A stretch of 64,000 nucleotides of DNA, taken from Cycas panzhihuaensis (Eukaryota; Cycadophyta). The number at the start of each line of letters is the position of its first letter. Positions within the stretch are counted from its first letter, which is position 1. Both the position numbers and the translations under genes were made by a program. Below, in pieces: positions 24,266-35,599 of this stretch. The stretch covers positions 244,783,741-244,847,740 of the forward strand of contig CM041465.1 of the NCBI GenBank assembly GCA_023213395.1, written 5' to 3'. The notes beneath the pieces are model-generated. The model did no database searches. It worked only from the letters and a program-made list of their open reading frames with translations, and was not told the DNA's origin.

Positions 24266-24985
24266 CTGCCTAGTATCCAAATTGTCTATACCCTTCCTGA
24301 CCAAATCCAGAATCCCATCATGGATCGAGTCCTTCCAAAGCTCATACCTTTTGGCCCAAACTCCCTAATTGGCTAGCCCATCCGCAACCCCATTACCTTT
24401 TCTATATATGTGGATCATTTGGTAATTAACTCTTCTTTTTGGAATCTCCTTGACATCATTTATCTGAGTTCTATATCTCTAATCTAGGTTAGAATCCCCC
24501 TTGATTAACTTTATTATATTCAGCAAGTGACCCTCAAGAATGACCCTGTCATGACCTTCCTTCGAGATCAAATCCACCATTTTACACATAGCTTCTAGCT
24601 TAGCACGATGATTAGTTTAGGAGTTACAGTAGTCTGTTAAAGCCCAAATCACCTTTCCTTCTATATTCCTGTACACCCCATCTTCCCTTGCTTCTCTAGG
24701 GTTACCTTTCGCAACTCCATCAAAATTGACTTTCACCCATCCTATAGGTAGGGGGATCCATTTGCATTTCCTAGTTGATTTTGGTTTAACCTTAAAGCTA
24801 ATCCCCCATTTTTCCAAAACCCTTCTTTCTTGAGGGAAGTCTAGATTATCCTCTTCCTCCTTCAAATTCTCTTTCAAGCCCCCAAATATAATCTTAAAGA
24901 GTTTAAATTCATCCATATGCTTATCTTGAAAGATTCTTTATTTCTTTCTTTCCACAGATTCTACATCATCACTAGATGAATCCTA
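24266..24985 (-). pseudogene. LINE-type RNase H (RVT_3) fragment
   Basis: The open frame 24916-24617 contains GWVKVNFDGVAKGNP, the first strand of the plant RNase H-like domain of L1-type elements, with its catalytic Asp. After an in-frame stop the same frame continues with NHRAKLEAMCKMVDLI, VILEGH and HIYRKGNGVADGLAN, the rest of the fold including the last Asp. Two more stops follow. A shifted LWKERN block lies just upstream. This is the 3' end of a dead non-LTR retrotransposon; the rest is missing, and the next LTR element begins beside it. Confidence 0.88.
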
Positions 24986-24991
24986 TATATC

Positions 24992-25418
24992 TGATGGAAA
25001 TAATGTTGCATCAAAACATGGCAGAACATATATCAAATAATCATAAATCAATATTGCATCAATATATCAATGTATCATAATCACAATAGCATAAACCATG
25101 AAAGCATTATTGTTCAATCCATTGTAGCAGAAAAGAGTAATATAAATTTTCAATAAGGAGGCGGTGTCTAAAAGACATTAGGGTTACGCACTCCTTAATA
25201 TTTATAATTTGGGGGAGGAGGGAAACTCCTCAACCCCTGAATTTAAAATAATAATAAAATAATATTCACTTAACTCAAATGAAACTAACTTAACTTAACA
25301 TAAATCAAAGTTAAACTTACCTTGACATGCTGAGTATCACATGTCTAAATTGAAGTTGATGAGGTGTATAATCCTGGTTGGAAAGGTGGGAGTGGAGTGA
25401 TGATGATTAACTCTAACA
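24992..25418 (-). repeat. 3' LTR of the chimeric element
   Basis: Begins tgatgg and ends ctctaaca on the plus strand. Close match to 30354-30790, including the GC-rich block 'gggggaggagggaaactcct'. Confidence 0.95.
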
Positions 25419-25429
25419 TTCTCCCCCTT
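25419..25429 (-). other. Polypurine tract of the chimeric element
   Basis: Minus strand AAGGGGGAGAA directly abuts the 3' LTR, the plus-strand primer site of an LTR retrotransposon. Confidence 0.88.
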
Positions 25430-25853
25430 AATGTCATCACGAACACTTGTATCTTTTCCTTGAACTTATGGAACTTGTACTTAAAAAAAACTTTAAAATT
25501 TTGATCTTTATCATCATGCTTCAACCTTCTTACAACATATGTCTTTATATCATGAAGTAATTCAAAAAAGCTATGAGTAAATGATGCTTGATCCAAGTAT
25601 GTATGTATAGATAGAACTTTGACTTTGTCAACTAGAACATTGAGAAAAATTTGAATTTAAACTTGTATGCTGTCAACAACTGTCATATCATAAGATTCTT
25701 TTTTGTTATATCAGATTCATTTTCCATCATGTCATAGGATTCATTTTCATTCTTCCCCTCAAATGGAGGATCAAATCCTTGTGTAGCAAGTTGGTCACAT
25801 ATTTGATCTGAATCTTCATTGATTTTGTCATCATAATCCATCTGTTATGTCAC

Positions 25854-26156
25854 CTATTTCACATGCTCAATAAAAATATTATCAAATACATGGAGGGTAT
25901 CTCCCCCATAAGTAGAAATCAATACATTCCAAACTGATTTAGAAGTTGTTAATTCAGAAACCTTTGAAAAAACATCATCATTCATAGTGCAAAATAATAA
26001 TCCTAATGCTTCATTATCCTTTCTAATGTTTTCCTTAATACTAACATCATAGTCATGTCGTAAATACTTCCATAAATCATGTGCAATAAAATAGTTTTTC
26101 ATAACCTTATGCCATTCTGAAAAATTTTGCCCATCAAATATAGGTAATTGTGCCAT
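25854..26156 (-). pseudogene. Copia-type gag N-terminal fragment
   Basis: An open frame of 100 residues from an ATG at 26156 (MAQLPIFDGQNFSEWHKVMK) with the copia gag layout: FDGQNF..W, then YFIAHDLWKYL, NDEALGLLF and SKSVWNVL. The downstream gag and all of pol are missing. A second frame at 25596-25345 that runs into the LTR is unrecognised. The ATG and open frame suggest selection lasted until late, or chance survival. Confidence 0.82.
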
Positions 26157-27690
26157 GTTATAAAAAACTTTAGAACATATAAAGTATGCTTTTACTAAAT
26201 CAAAAAAGTCAATAAGTAACTAAACTTATATGATATCAAATATATTTTTTAAAAGAAATATAATGCCTTTTGAAAATAAATGAACTAAATGCAATAAGGA
26301 AATAATGAATATAGAAGCAACTTTAAAATTATATACTAATATTCTTATAACGATAGAAATCTAAAATAAGACTTTAACCTTTAGATTTTCTTCAAATGAA
26401 TAAATGTAAATTCTTAATGCAATAAATCCTTAGCCTTGATAATAATATATAATGTTAAAAAATATGAAATATATGTATATTTTACTTTGAAAAATAAGGA
26501 GTATGAAGAAACTTTTTAAAAGAAGGGTTAGAGGATAACCTTAAGTTTGACAGCTTCAAAAATATAACAAAGGATATCAGAATGATGTGAAACTTTACGA
26601 ATATGAAGATAAACAAAATATGAATCCAACTGAACTAACCATTTTAAAAACGGGTTCCTATAAGTCAAGTTTTAATGATCCAAATTAAACAGACCTTGTT
26701 TTGAAGCCTAACAAGAGACGAGGCTCAAAATTGTATAAAAATGCTAATAAAACTTTATAAAATGTTGAGAAATAATTAAATATTATTTAGAAGACTACTC
26801 AATATACCTTTAGCTAAAAATTGTTGAGAAATATATATAAAAATGTGTAAAAAATAGCACATTTAAAATGATAAAGTACCTATATTTTGAGCGATTTAAA
26901 AATTAGTAAAAATACGTTAAAATGTATAAAAAACTATATCAAATCAAAGAGAATTGACCCAACAAAACTAACAAAACTAAATTTGGATGTCAAACAAAAA
27001 AGTTATTGCAGAAATAGTAATAGGTACCTTTATAGTAAAATGTTAAGAAAAATACTAAAAACCACTAAAATGCCACTTTCAGCGATTAAAATAGTGGTTA
27101 AAATGAATTCTAAAAAATAAAATAAAAGGTGGGTAATGAATTTTGTTGAATGTAGATTACTTTAGAAAAAAATCAGGCAAAAAATAGTTTCCCGGTAATA
27201 AAATACAATTAGTTCAAAAAGCGATTTTGTAAAATGTTGTAAAAAGGCTGAAAAAAAGGGTTGATTGACTTTAAATCGACTGAAACGGGGTCAAATCAGC
27301 AGTAAATTAGTCATATGACTAGTCAAAATTAATCTAAAAAAAATTTCTGATCTAATGGAATTGATTTCGTCAGAAACTGATGCTCCAGCGAGGAGTTATG
27401 ATAAAAAAACTCCAATAACCTTATGTAGGATTAAAAAATTAGAAAAAATAAAAGAAAGAAATTTTATAAAAGTGATGAAACCCTGTTTAAAATGAATTAA
27501 TGGTCACATGGCTGAGGGTTGAGTATGCAAGGGTTCTAGGGTTTAAAAACCTTGGATTGAAAATCTTATAGAATTTATTTAAATTTTTTTAAACTTTATA
27601 AAAAAAATAAATGAAACCTAAAAAAAAGAATGTTGTTGTCACACCTCACTGCTATCCCTGCACCCGCGCTATTGCTGCACGCGGCCTGTC
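26157..27690. other. AT-rich interior of the chimeric element, no gene recognised
   Basis: No protein blocks on either strand. A plus-strand Lys/Asn-rich frame at 26887-27120 is typical of chance in A-rich DNA. At 27640-27690 base composition jumps abruptly (cacccgcgctattgctgc), marking the edge of the captured material. Confidence 0.5.
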
Positions 27691-27694
27691 ACGT

Positions 27695-28248
27695 GAACAT
27701 GCGAAGAAACGAAGCTACGAAGAGAGCGTGAATATGATGTTGTGTTAAAGGAGTTACAAGACTCTCAGATTCAGGTTGTCGTGCTTCTAAAGGAATGCAG
27801 AGATGTTCAGCTTTGCTTTGGAGTTGATCATGACATTTCTAAAGATGATACTAGAATTGATATTGGTCCTTTAGCTCCTAATGGCACTATGATGAGGCAA
27901 CCTTTAAAGTTGCAGCTGATTGAAAGAGCAGTCCAGCACGATCGAGTCACTTCAAGGCACTGTTGGAATGTATAAGAGGCTTTATGAGGAAGAACTCAAA
28001 TCTCATTCATTTTTCCAGTATTCTACAGAAGTTTCTCCAGATGATGGAAGGAAGGATCTTAGGAGGCTTGTAGAGATTTCTCAGGAAGATTCCCGTAAGG
28101 CACAGGAGCAGGCTGCTGAGCGTGTTAAACATCTAGAAGAAGACATAAAGAATGCCCAACATGAAGCCTTTGCCTTGAGAGCTGAGAGAGATCAACTTGT
28201 GTTGGAAGCAAGCTATGCACGGGAAAGGAGGATTTTATACAAGTTGTA
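27695..28248 (+). pseudogene. Captured fragment of nuclear-pore anchor (NUA/TPR/Mlp-type nucleoporin)
   Basis: Plus-strand reading gives REREYDVVLKEL, then LLKECRDVQL, then after a frame change SLQGTVGMYKRLYEEELKSH and, without a break, RKAQEQAAERVKHLEEDI and LRAERDQLVLEASYARE. These are the coiled-coil blocks of the plant TPR/Mlp protein NUA, which lines the nuclear basket. The parent protein is about 2000 residues; here some 180 remain from its middle. No intron-like gap is seen between blocks, pointing to a cDNA copy. A frameshift near 27910 and probably missing residues break it. It lies antisense to the host retroelement and runs directly into the FtsH piece. I recognise the family from memory of its motifs; a search would settle it. 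Confidence 0.83.
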
Positions 28249-28251
28249 GAA

Positions 28252-28680
28252 CACTCTATTACTGTCACACTTCTGTATATTGCTTTGGTTGCTGGTCTTC
28301 TTAATCGATTTCCAATGAAATTTACACAGCATTCAACTGGTCACTTGAGAAATCGTAAGGCTAGGGGCTCTAGCAGATCATCATGGAGATATTGTGATGT
28401 TTGCTAATGTTACAGGAGTTGATGAAGTAAAGGAGGAGCTTGAAGAAATTGTTGAATTTCTACGAAACCCAGATAGGTATGCACACCTTGGTGCTCGTCC
28501 TCCCCAAGGAGTCCTCCTAGTTGGGCTGCCTGGGATAGGAAAGACTCTTCTAGCAAAGGTAGTAGTTGGGAAAGCTGATGTTCCTTTCATAAGCTATTCA
28601 GCAAGTGAGTTTGTTGAACTATATGTTGGTATGGGAGCATCTCGTATGCGCGACCTCTTTGCAGGACCAAGCAATGTCTA
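28252..28680 (+). pseudogene. Captured fragment of chloroplast FtsH metalloprotease (FTSH7/9-like)
   Basis: Starts inside a membrane segment (ITVTLLYIALVAGLL) and passes [10 protein letters not shown] to the AAA+ entry ([19 protein letters not shown]). It then has the Walker A loop GLPGIGKT, with Ile where FtsH usually has Thr, and [19 protein letters not shown]. It ends at LFA, where the reading leaves the family. The Walker B, the second region of homology and the HExxH protease are absent, so no protease could result. A shift near 28390 separates the membrane part from the AAA part. The end point looks like an exon edge. The blocks LRNRK and [18 protein letters not shown] favour the FTSH7/9 type of plastid FtsH. 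Confidence 0.88.
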
Positions 28681-29100
28681 AGGTTCGTTAGGGGTGAACC
28701 TCGACCAAAGACTATAGTGTGAAGCCAAACCTTCAGCATACGACTCAAAGAATTTTCTCTTTGTGATTATGTTACAGATTCAATTGTTACAACCCAGGTG
28801 ATAACTCAGCAGGTAGAGCCGGCTTTAAGGTAGTGATTCCCTAAAAATTTGCTTAATGTGCAAAAAATTGAAAGCAGTCATATCCAAGTCATGCAAGCAG
28901 CAATGAAGCTTGAGATTCCTATCACTATGACTCAAGTGGAAAGCAATGACTGTAATAAAAAAACTTGATAAAGTGCCCTATATACTATTGAGGATTTAAA
29001 ATTTTAGTAGGAGATTTGGAATGTAGATGGCTAAATCCCAAATCTTCGTTTATGTAATATGTGGAATATTGTATTCTTTTTGTAAAGGATGTACTATTTC
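28681..29100 (+). other. Possible third captured piece, unidentified
   Basis: Follows the FtsH fragment without a change of composition. It reads short blocks such as DSIVTTQVITQQVEPAL and IQVMQAAMKLEIPITMTQ in one frame (about 28765-28965), then AT-rich DNA like a 3' untranslated region. I do not recognise a family; it may also be non-coding. Confidence 0.35.
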
Positions 29101-29562
29101 AAAAAATCATATATCTGTATAAAGAAAATATGAAAACAATGTTGAGTTTTTCTGTTGAACAGGAATAGTATTCATACAAATTGTATACCATGAAAAAATA
29201 TTTCAAACATATGTTGAGCTTTTGGATATGAGATAATGACTGCAAAGAATATTTCAAAAAATATATAGATATTTTTGTACAAAAAATATAAAAAATGTTG
29301 ATTTTTTTTTTGTTGATTCAATAGAGCACAAATGAAAATAGAAGATTTCAAATATTTTGACAGAAATATATCAAGCAAATAAGATGCATGTATATGTATC
29401 TGAAATCTTTTCAAATATGTTGCAACAGATGTATCAAAAATATGTGTTTAAAACTGAAAAAAATAACTAAAGAACCTGGTAAATATGGTTGTAACTGACT
29501 TGCATAAGTGAGATCTGCTGTTTAAACTTTTGCAGAAGGTTGAATATGCCTCAAAAAATTGT

Positions 29563-29949
29563 AGATCTAGTAATGTAATTGATTTGTAGACAAAAATAAG
29601 CTTCCAATAGATAAATTTTCTTCCTCACAAGTTGAATATAGGAAGATCTGTAGATCTGAAAGGCTGAATATGCAAAAAAAAACTGTAGATCTGTAACAAA
29701 CTTGAAAAAATATCATCAAATATATGATGAAAAAATATAGATCTAAAAGAGAATATAACAGATCTAAAGAAAACTTGAGAAAATATTGCAGATTTTAAGC
29801 TAAATATTACAGATCTGACGTGAGTATAGTAGATCTATAGCCAAATATTACAGATCTAAATGAGTATACTAGAGAAATGGTCAAATAACTGGTAAAACAA
29901 GTAGATGTGTATACTATGTAGCAGATCTGAAGTGAAATGTAGTAGATCT
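29563..29949. repeat. AGATCT-rich degenerate repeat in the leader of the chimeric element
   Basis: The palindrome AGATCT occurs eleven times in 387 bp (29563, 29644, 29652, 29687, 29739, 29760, 29811, 29831, 29852, 29923, 29944). It is set in loosely repeated AT-rich text such as 'aatattacagatct' and 'gtagatct'. The region lies in the leader, about 400 bp from the PBS. Confidence 0.85.
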
Positions 29950-30339
29950 AAAAAAAATAACTCAAATATGAGAAAAAACTTGAATATATATAACTTATTG
30001 CTAAAAATAATGATGAAATATAAGATAAAATGTGTAGAACTGAAGAAATATGGATCAAAGCTGAGAAAAAACTTGAGCAAATATGGCTTGCTACTGAAAT
30101 CCTATGTAGATATGCACAAATCTAAAAATATATCTGAGAAACATTTGTTAAACAAAAAATATAACTCAATAATAGTCAAAATCTACTGAAATAATATATA
30201 AAACTTGCTGAAATTTTTTTAGAAAATAAATATTGTTAATATTTCTTGCTTGTAAGAAAATCTGTCATAGAATGCTAGTAAATCCTATTGCTCTTCTTCA
30301 AAAAACTTCACCAATGGAGATGCAATAGCCCAAAATCTC

Positions 30340-30351
30340 GCTCTGATACCA
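30340..30351 (-). other. Primer binding site of the chimeric element
   Basis: Minus strand TGGTATCAGAGC, a perfect match to the initiator-Met tRNA complement, two bases from the 5' LTR. It proves the minus orientation. Confidence 0.95.
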
Positions 30352-30353
30352 AT

Positions 30354-30790
30354 TGATGGAAATAATGTTGCAGCAGAACAAGGCAGAACATATATCAAAT
30401 AACCATAAATCAATATTGCATTAATACATCAATGTATCATAATCACAATAGCATAAACTATGAAAACATTATTATTCAATCCATTGTAGCAGAAAAGAGT
30501 AATACAAATTTCTAATAAAGAGGCGGTGTCTAAAAGACACCAGGGTTGCACACCCCTTAATATTTATAATTTGGGGGAGGAGGGAAACTCCTCAACCCCT
30601 GAATTCAAAATAATAATAAAATAATGTTTACTTAACTCAAATGAAACTAACTCAACTTAACATAAATCAAAGTTAAACTTACCTTAACTTACCTTGACAT
30701 GTTGAGTATCACATATTTAAATTGAAGTTGATGAGGTGTACAATCCTGGTTGGAAAGGTGGGAGTGGAGTGATGACGATTAACTCTAATA
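30354..30790 (-). repeat. 5' LTR of the chimeric element
   Basis: 437 bp, longer than its partner mainly because 'cttaccttaa' is duplicated in tandem near 30680. The outer end reads ctctaata (CA changed to TA), directly followed by the target duplication atatc. Confidence 0.94.
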
Positions 30791-30795
30791 ATATC

Positions 30796-33681
30796 TAATT
30801 CTATATTAAATTTAATTAATGTTTATTCTACAAAGTAAATATAAAGATGGAGAGTAGGGATTTTCTAATGTTAAGCTCTGAAGTTATACTACCTTAAGTT
30901 TGAATGAGATTTAGATAAACTTTTTGTTTTCAACATACTTTTAATCATTCTATTATACCAATTATTTATCACTATATAATAGCCATTAAGAAGCCATTTT
31001 ATTATCCCTTAGAAGCAAGTGTGGTGGTTAGTATAGTAATTATTAATTCCTCATGTTTGAATATTATTTTAAATTTATTTTATAAATGGACATTTATCCT
31101 TATTCTAGTATAAATAAGGTTAGGTTTAAATATATTGAGAGCTATGATTATGCTAAAATAGCCTAGAAAAATCATTCTTAATATTAAAATATGGTACAAG
31201 AAAACATATTCCCATACCACATGTAAGACACACTAACCAATCACAGGTCTAGGATTCACAACAACACATTATTATGTCATGTTAAATATTAAAAAATCAT
31301 CATAAGGATATGTACACAAATATTATGAAATATAAGAAATAAATCATATCAAATATATGAACATGCATAAACATCACCGCGAGATGCCATATATAAACAT
31401 GGAAAACCCAAACTAGGGAAAAACCATAGGAGAAGGTTGAAGGCTAGCTTCACTCTATTAATTATATAATAAAGACACCCCTTCCACTCTCAAGTTTTTC
31501 AAGTGGGTATGTACATATTTATAGAACAATCTACCTCATGATGAGCCTATCACATTACAAAGCCTTCTAACTTTCCAATAAGAGGTTACTATTAATAATT
31601 GTGCATTTGTTACATTAAGCAATATTATTATATGAGAGAATATTAAACATTAACCATGTGAATAATACCATATTCTAATACTTAAAAGTATATTATTATG
31701 TGAGATTCAAAATATTATTACAAAATTTAAGTTTTTTCTTAAAGAAGTTACTTCTCAAGCAATGATCAACTACTTTCTTTGCTACACCCCTTTTGAAATT
31801 ATGGCTAAGACTCAACATTGAAAAAAGGAGGATATTTTTTCTTAAAAAGATCCATATACTTCATGTTTAAAGGTTTCTTTACAATATAATTAAAATTATG
31901 AAGTAATGCAAAAATGCACTATTGAGAGGTCCATTGCCCTCTAAAAAAAATCTTGATATACTAGCATAATATCTTTAAAATTCCTTAATGGTTTGAGTTT
32001 TCTTTAATGCCTATGCTGTATGAAAAATTTTTAAAGGAAATTACAAGCTTACAAAGTATATTTATATGTAAAGGACATACTTGATTACTCAATCATTAGC
32101 TTAATATTAAGGATTATGTCAAAGTCAGTTTGTTTATGGAGCTCAAGGACCATATTAATGGTTAGTGTGATAAATAGAAGCTAATTTGAAAGGCGGTATA
32201 TTGATGTTGGAACATCACTATACACATGTATTTTTTGTTATAACTCTTAAGAGATTTTGATTGAAGTATAGTTTAAGTAAAGGTAATAATCTTAACACAC
32301 TTTGCAGGCTAGCACTTTGTTGACAGATGAATTTGGATGGGTCCTTAGAAGTGTGCTTCAGCGAGGCTAAATTTTATAAAGTACACATGTTAATAAGTTA
32401 CTGGCTATGGGATTGGGAAAGTTCATGGAATTAGCATTTGCAAGTTGGTGTCTCATTATATATAAAGTTTAGAGTGGACTCCATGAGAGGAAACATTAGT
32501 GGTAGAAGAGCTTATAAATTTAAAGATTCATGAAGTAGATATATTATAGTTTTACAAGATTCATGAGTTATGCTCCATGAGAAGTAACTTTACTTAAATG
32601 AGTGTTAAGGTGATTGATCACTACAAATTGAATATTCATAAAGGAGTAAGGTGCAGAAAGAACAGTAATTACCAAATCACCTAACATGTGTCATTATCAT
32701 ACGGGTTCATAAAATAGTTCTAGCTTGTTTAAGTTACTAGAGAATTATCAGAGATTAAGTGAAGTTGCAAGGTAGAAAGACATGAAGTGAACCATAGCCA
32801 TAGGGTTGAGGCTATGCGGTAGTATCAAAGGGAGTTTGAGAGATAGTGTTTCACTTCTTTAGGTCACTACAAAAAGAAAAATAAGAAATCAATAAAGTTA
32901 AAAGAAATCAAGCAAGTGATGATTTAATAAACTAGTGGTATGTGAGGTCACAAATTGATGAGGTGTAAAGTGAATCAAATCATGACATGTGGTAGGTTTC
33001 TAAAGTTAAAGTTTGTTAAAATGAAGAAGTTATAGAAAAGGAAGGAAGTTCACAAAATAGTAAGTCCTAAACTATGAAATTTATAAAGTATGCAAGGGAT
33101 AGAATCTCACAGAGAATAATGAGAAAAAAATGGTATAACTAATTGTGATGATTCATGCTCCACTAATCATGTGAAGCTCACTAAAGGCATTGATAGATTA
33201 TGCATATTAATTTATTCCTAGTGACATTTAAGAATAGGCATTCTTACTCACATGATATGCACTATAAATTATGAGTGGAAAGTAGTAGAACATCATGATG
33301 GCATAAAGGAAACTTTATGAAGGAGGTTAAGGTAATGATGACAATTAGAGTAGAACCTTGGGCTAGCAAATTATAATGTCATGAGGAGAAAGGAAAGAAT
33401 TTATTTAACTTAGACATGATTCCATAGGAACTCTTTAGTAATTGGTAGGTCTATAAAGAAGAGGAGATGTAGAGTAGTAAAAAGGTAGTAAAATTTTATT
33501 TTCCTATGTATCATAATATTAGTTTCTTTTGGTATTTTCCTTTATAATGTGATCATTTCTTTATAATATAAAAATTATTTCTAAGAAAATTTTAGTTATA
33601 ATGATGTTGAGCTCTTGTTCTATGTGTGTTATCTGATTCTTGGTTATAAACCATCCTTATCCTTCAAGAGGCATATAGTCA
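30796..33681. other. No gene recognised; right part is probably a gypsy LTR
   Basis: AT-rich, no protein blocks. The last few hundred bases should be the 5' LTR of the element whose PBS starts at 33684, but its left end is not visible. Text around 33520-33610 resembles, in inverted orientation, the LTR-like DNA below 42384. A block at 31380-31560 (ctagggaaaaacc) resembles the R region of a plant LTR on the minus strand, without confirmed ends. Confidence 0.4.
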
Positions 33682-33683
33682 TT

Positions 33684-33695
33684 TGGTATCAAGGC
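33684..33695 (+). other. Primer binding site of gypsy element 2
   Basis: TGGTATCAAGGC, two changes from the initiator-Met tRNA complement, two bases after a CA (33680-33681) that would end the 5' LTR. Confidence 0.7.
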
Positions 33696-34012
33696 ATTAT
33701 TAAGAGAAAAGCATTGCATCATATATTGTCAGAGTGAAGGTTGCCAAAGAGTTGGATTATTGAAGAGTCAAAGAAAAGGAACTATCTCCACCATCTAAAA
33801 CTTGAGTATAGGTTGAGAGAGAACCCTAATAGAATGGTAAGAAGTATGAGAGGAGAAGGGGTAGTAAACAATAGATAGTTAGAATCCTTAAGGAAAAGAG
33901 AAGAAGAGATGACAAGTAGATCAAGGTTAGGATAAGACCAAGAATTATAACTAACAAAGACTAGAGATGAGGAATACAAATAATAATAGACTAATCTCAA
34001 AGAATTATTAGT

Positions 34013-34056
34013 TAAGTTACTAAGTAAAAAGAAGTAAGTTACTAAGTAAAAAGAAG
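34013..34056. repeat. Exact 22-bp tandem duplication
   Basis: Two identical 22-bp units (34013-34034, 34035-34056) in the gag region of gypsy element 2, a recent replication slip. Confidence 0.92.
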
Positions 34057-34109
34057 AGATCAATGAAGATTAAGATTTTAAACTTTAGAGGGATTCCAAA
34101 AGCTCAAGA

Positions 34110-34870
34110 ATTATTATATTTAATGACTTCCATGGAAAAGTACTTTAAATAAGAGTTGATGGAATACACCAAGTAAGTGAAGTTTGCAATCATGAGGCTG
34201 AAAGGATATGCAACTTTATGGTAGAAGCATTTACAAAAGGATAGATTGAGGAATGGCAAGACGAAGGTTACTAGGTAGAGTAATATAGTAGCCAAGATAA
34301 AGAAGAAATTATTGTCCATGGATTATGAACAAGATTTGTTTAAGAAATATTAGAACCTGAGATAAAGGGAGAATAGTGTCTAAGAGTATACAAACGAATT
34401 CAATAAGTTATCCATCAAAATTGGGCATAATAGAGGCATGGAGTAGAAGATATCCAAATTTATAAATATCCTAATTTTTTCTATTCAAGATGAGCTCACC
34501 TTACACATGGTGAGAATTATTAAAGAATCCTACTAGATGGCTTTAATAGTTAAAAAAAAAAAAAAAAAAAAAAAAGAAGGCCAATGGTAGGAAGAGGAAG
34601 AGCATCACTATAGGAAGCTCATGGAGGATTAAGACCTATAAATCATGAGGGCAATCCAAAAATTGAGAGGACAGAAGATTCTAAGATGTATATACCATCT
34701 AGAGGAAGAGGTCAATATACCACTTTAAGAGGGAGGTGTTGGCATAATTATATTCTACTAAGATGATGAGGTTTTACGAGTGGATTTTCTACACCAAGAA
34801 GAACTTTAAGATGTTATAGATATAGATAGTAAGGTCATACGGAATACAAGTATGCCTTAATAAATTAAGA
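34110..34870 (+). pseudogene. Gypsy element 2 gag, decayed
   Basis: One plus frame, broken by stops, reads MEKYFK, ELMEYTK, VKFAIMRLKGYATLWWKHL, IVAKIKKKLLSMDYEQDLF, ENSV and EYTNEFNKLSI: the gypsy capsid domain. A run of 24 A (34552-34575) interrupts it. Near 34810 CYRYR..GHTEY is what remains of the zinc knuckle (one Cys lost). Confidence 0.85.
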
Positions 34871-35169
34871 CTAAGTAAGAAGTCAATATGTTAAGTCAAA
34901 TCTAATGTAAGAAGGAGAAAAGGTAGGAACTTTAGCACCTTCCACTTCTAAATATTCAAAAGGATTTTTAGAATGTTGTTAGGTGTGAGCAATATAAGAA
35001 AAGGAAAGTAGGTTGATGGAGACAAATTAAAGGAGAGAAAGTAAATCTTTAACACCTAATGTGATTTAAGACATAAGAATTGTAAAGTAATTATTAATAG
35101 TAGAAACTATGAAAATACGATAGCTCTAGGCATGATATAAGAGTTGAAGATTCCATGTCAAAAGCATGA

Positions 35170-35520
35170 ATTATCTTATAAAATTTTATGGTTTAAGAAA
35201 GGAGGTAAAACTATTATTGAGGGGAGATGTTTGGTATCACTTTAGGTTAGTGATTATAAAGATAAGGTTTAATGTAGTGTCCTCCTAATAGATGCTTGTC
35301 ATGTGCTATAGGGAAGGCCATGGAAATTTAATTAGAGAGCCATACATGATGGTAGAAGGAACTCTTACACTATATCCAAAGAAGGTAGAAGATTTGAGCT
35401 TTTTTTTTGTAAGACATGAATATCATGAGGTAGTAGCTATTTTAGGGAAGAAATTTATGAAGAAGGTATAGATGATGGGTGTATCCTTTGTGCCTAAATT
35501 AAATAAGGTTGACGATAAAC
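35170..35520 (+). pseudogene. Gypsy element 2 protease region, decayed
   Basis: Weak blocks of the region after the protease active site (REGHGN, then YEVVA/LFFL equivalents in shifted frames) lead into the RT. The active-site motif itself is not readable. Placed mainly by order. Confidence 0.5.
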
Positions 35521-35599
35521 CATGTGGGTAAATACTTGAAGAAGTGGTGAGACTCTTAAGTAATTATAAAGGCATAACACTAGAGGATTTGCCATCAAT

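Larger units (their letters stand above)
24992..30790 (-). mobile_element. Chimeric non-autonomous LTR retrotransposon carrying host gene pieces
   Basis: 5799 bp with LTRs of 427 and 437 bp and a perfect target duplication atatc (24987-24991, 30791-30795). The PBS and PPT set the direction as minus. Reading that way: 5' LTR, PBS, an AGATCT-rich leader, an insert with antisense fragments of two host genes, a gag remnant, PPT and 3' LTR. No RT, integrase or RNase H is readable, so it depended on another element for movement. The LTRs differ at about 7% of positions by eye, nearly all transitions. Confidence 0.92.

Noticed and set aside
27695-28680. A functional host gene encoding a coiled-coil AAA fusion
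   Set aside because: Frameshifts near 27910, at the junction and near 28390, lack of Walker B and protease parts, and the LTR setting argue for a captured pseudogene.
29563-29949. CRISPR-like array, because of regular short repeats
   Set aside because: Repeats are 6-bp cores with irregular spacing in a plant genome; no conserved repeat of 20-40 bp.
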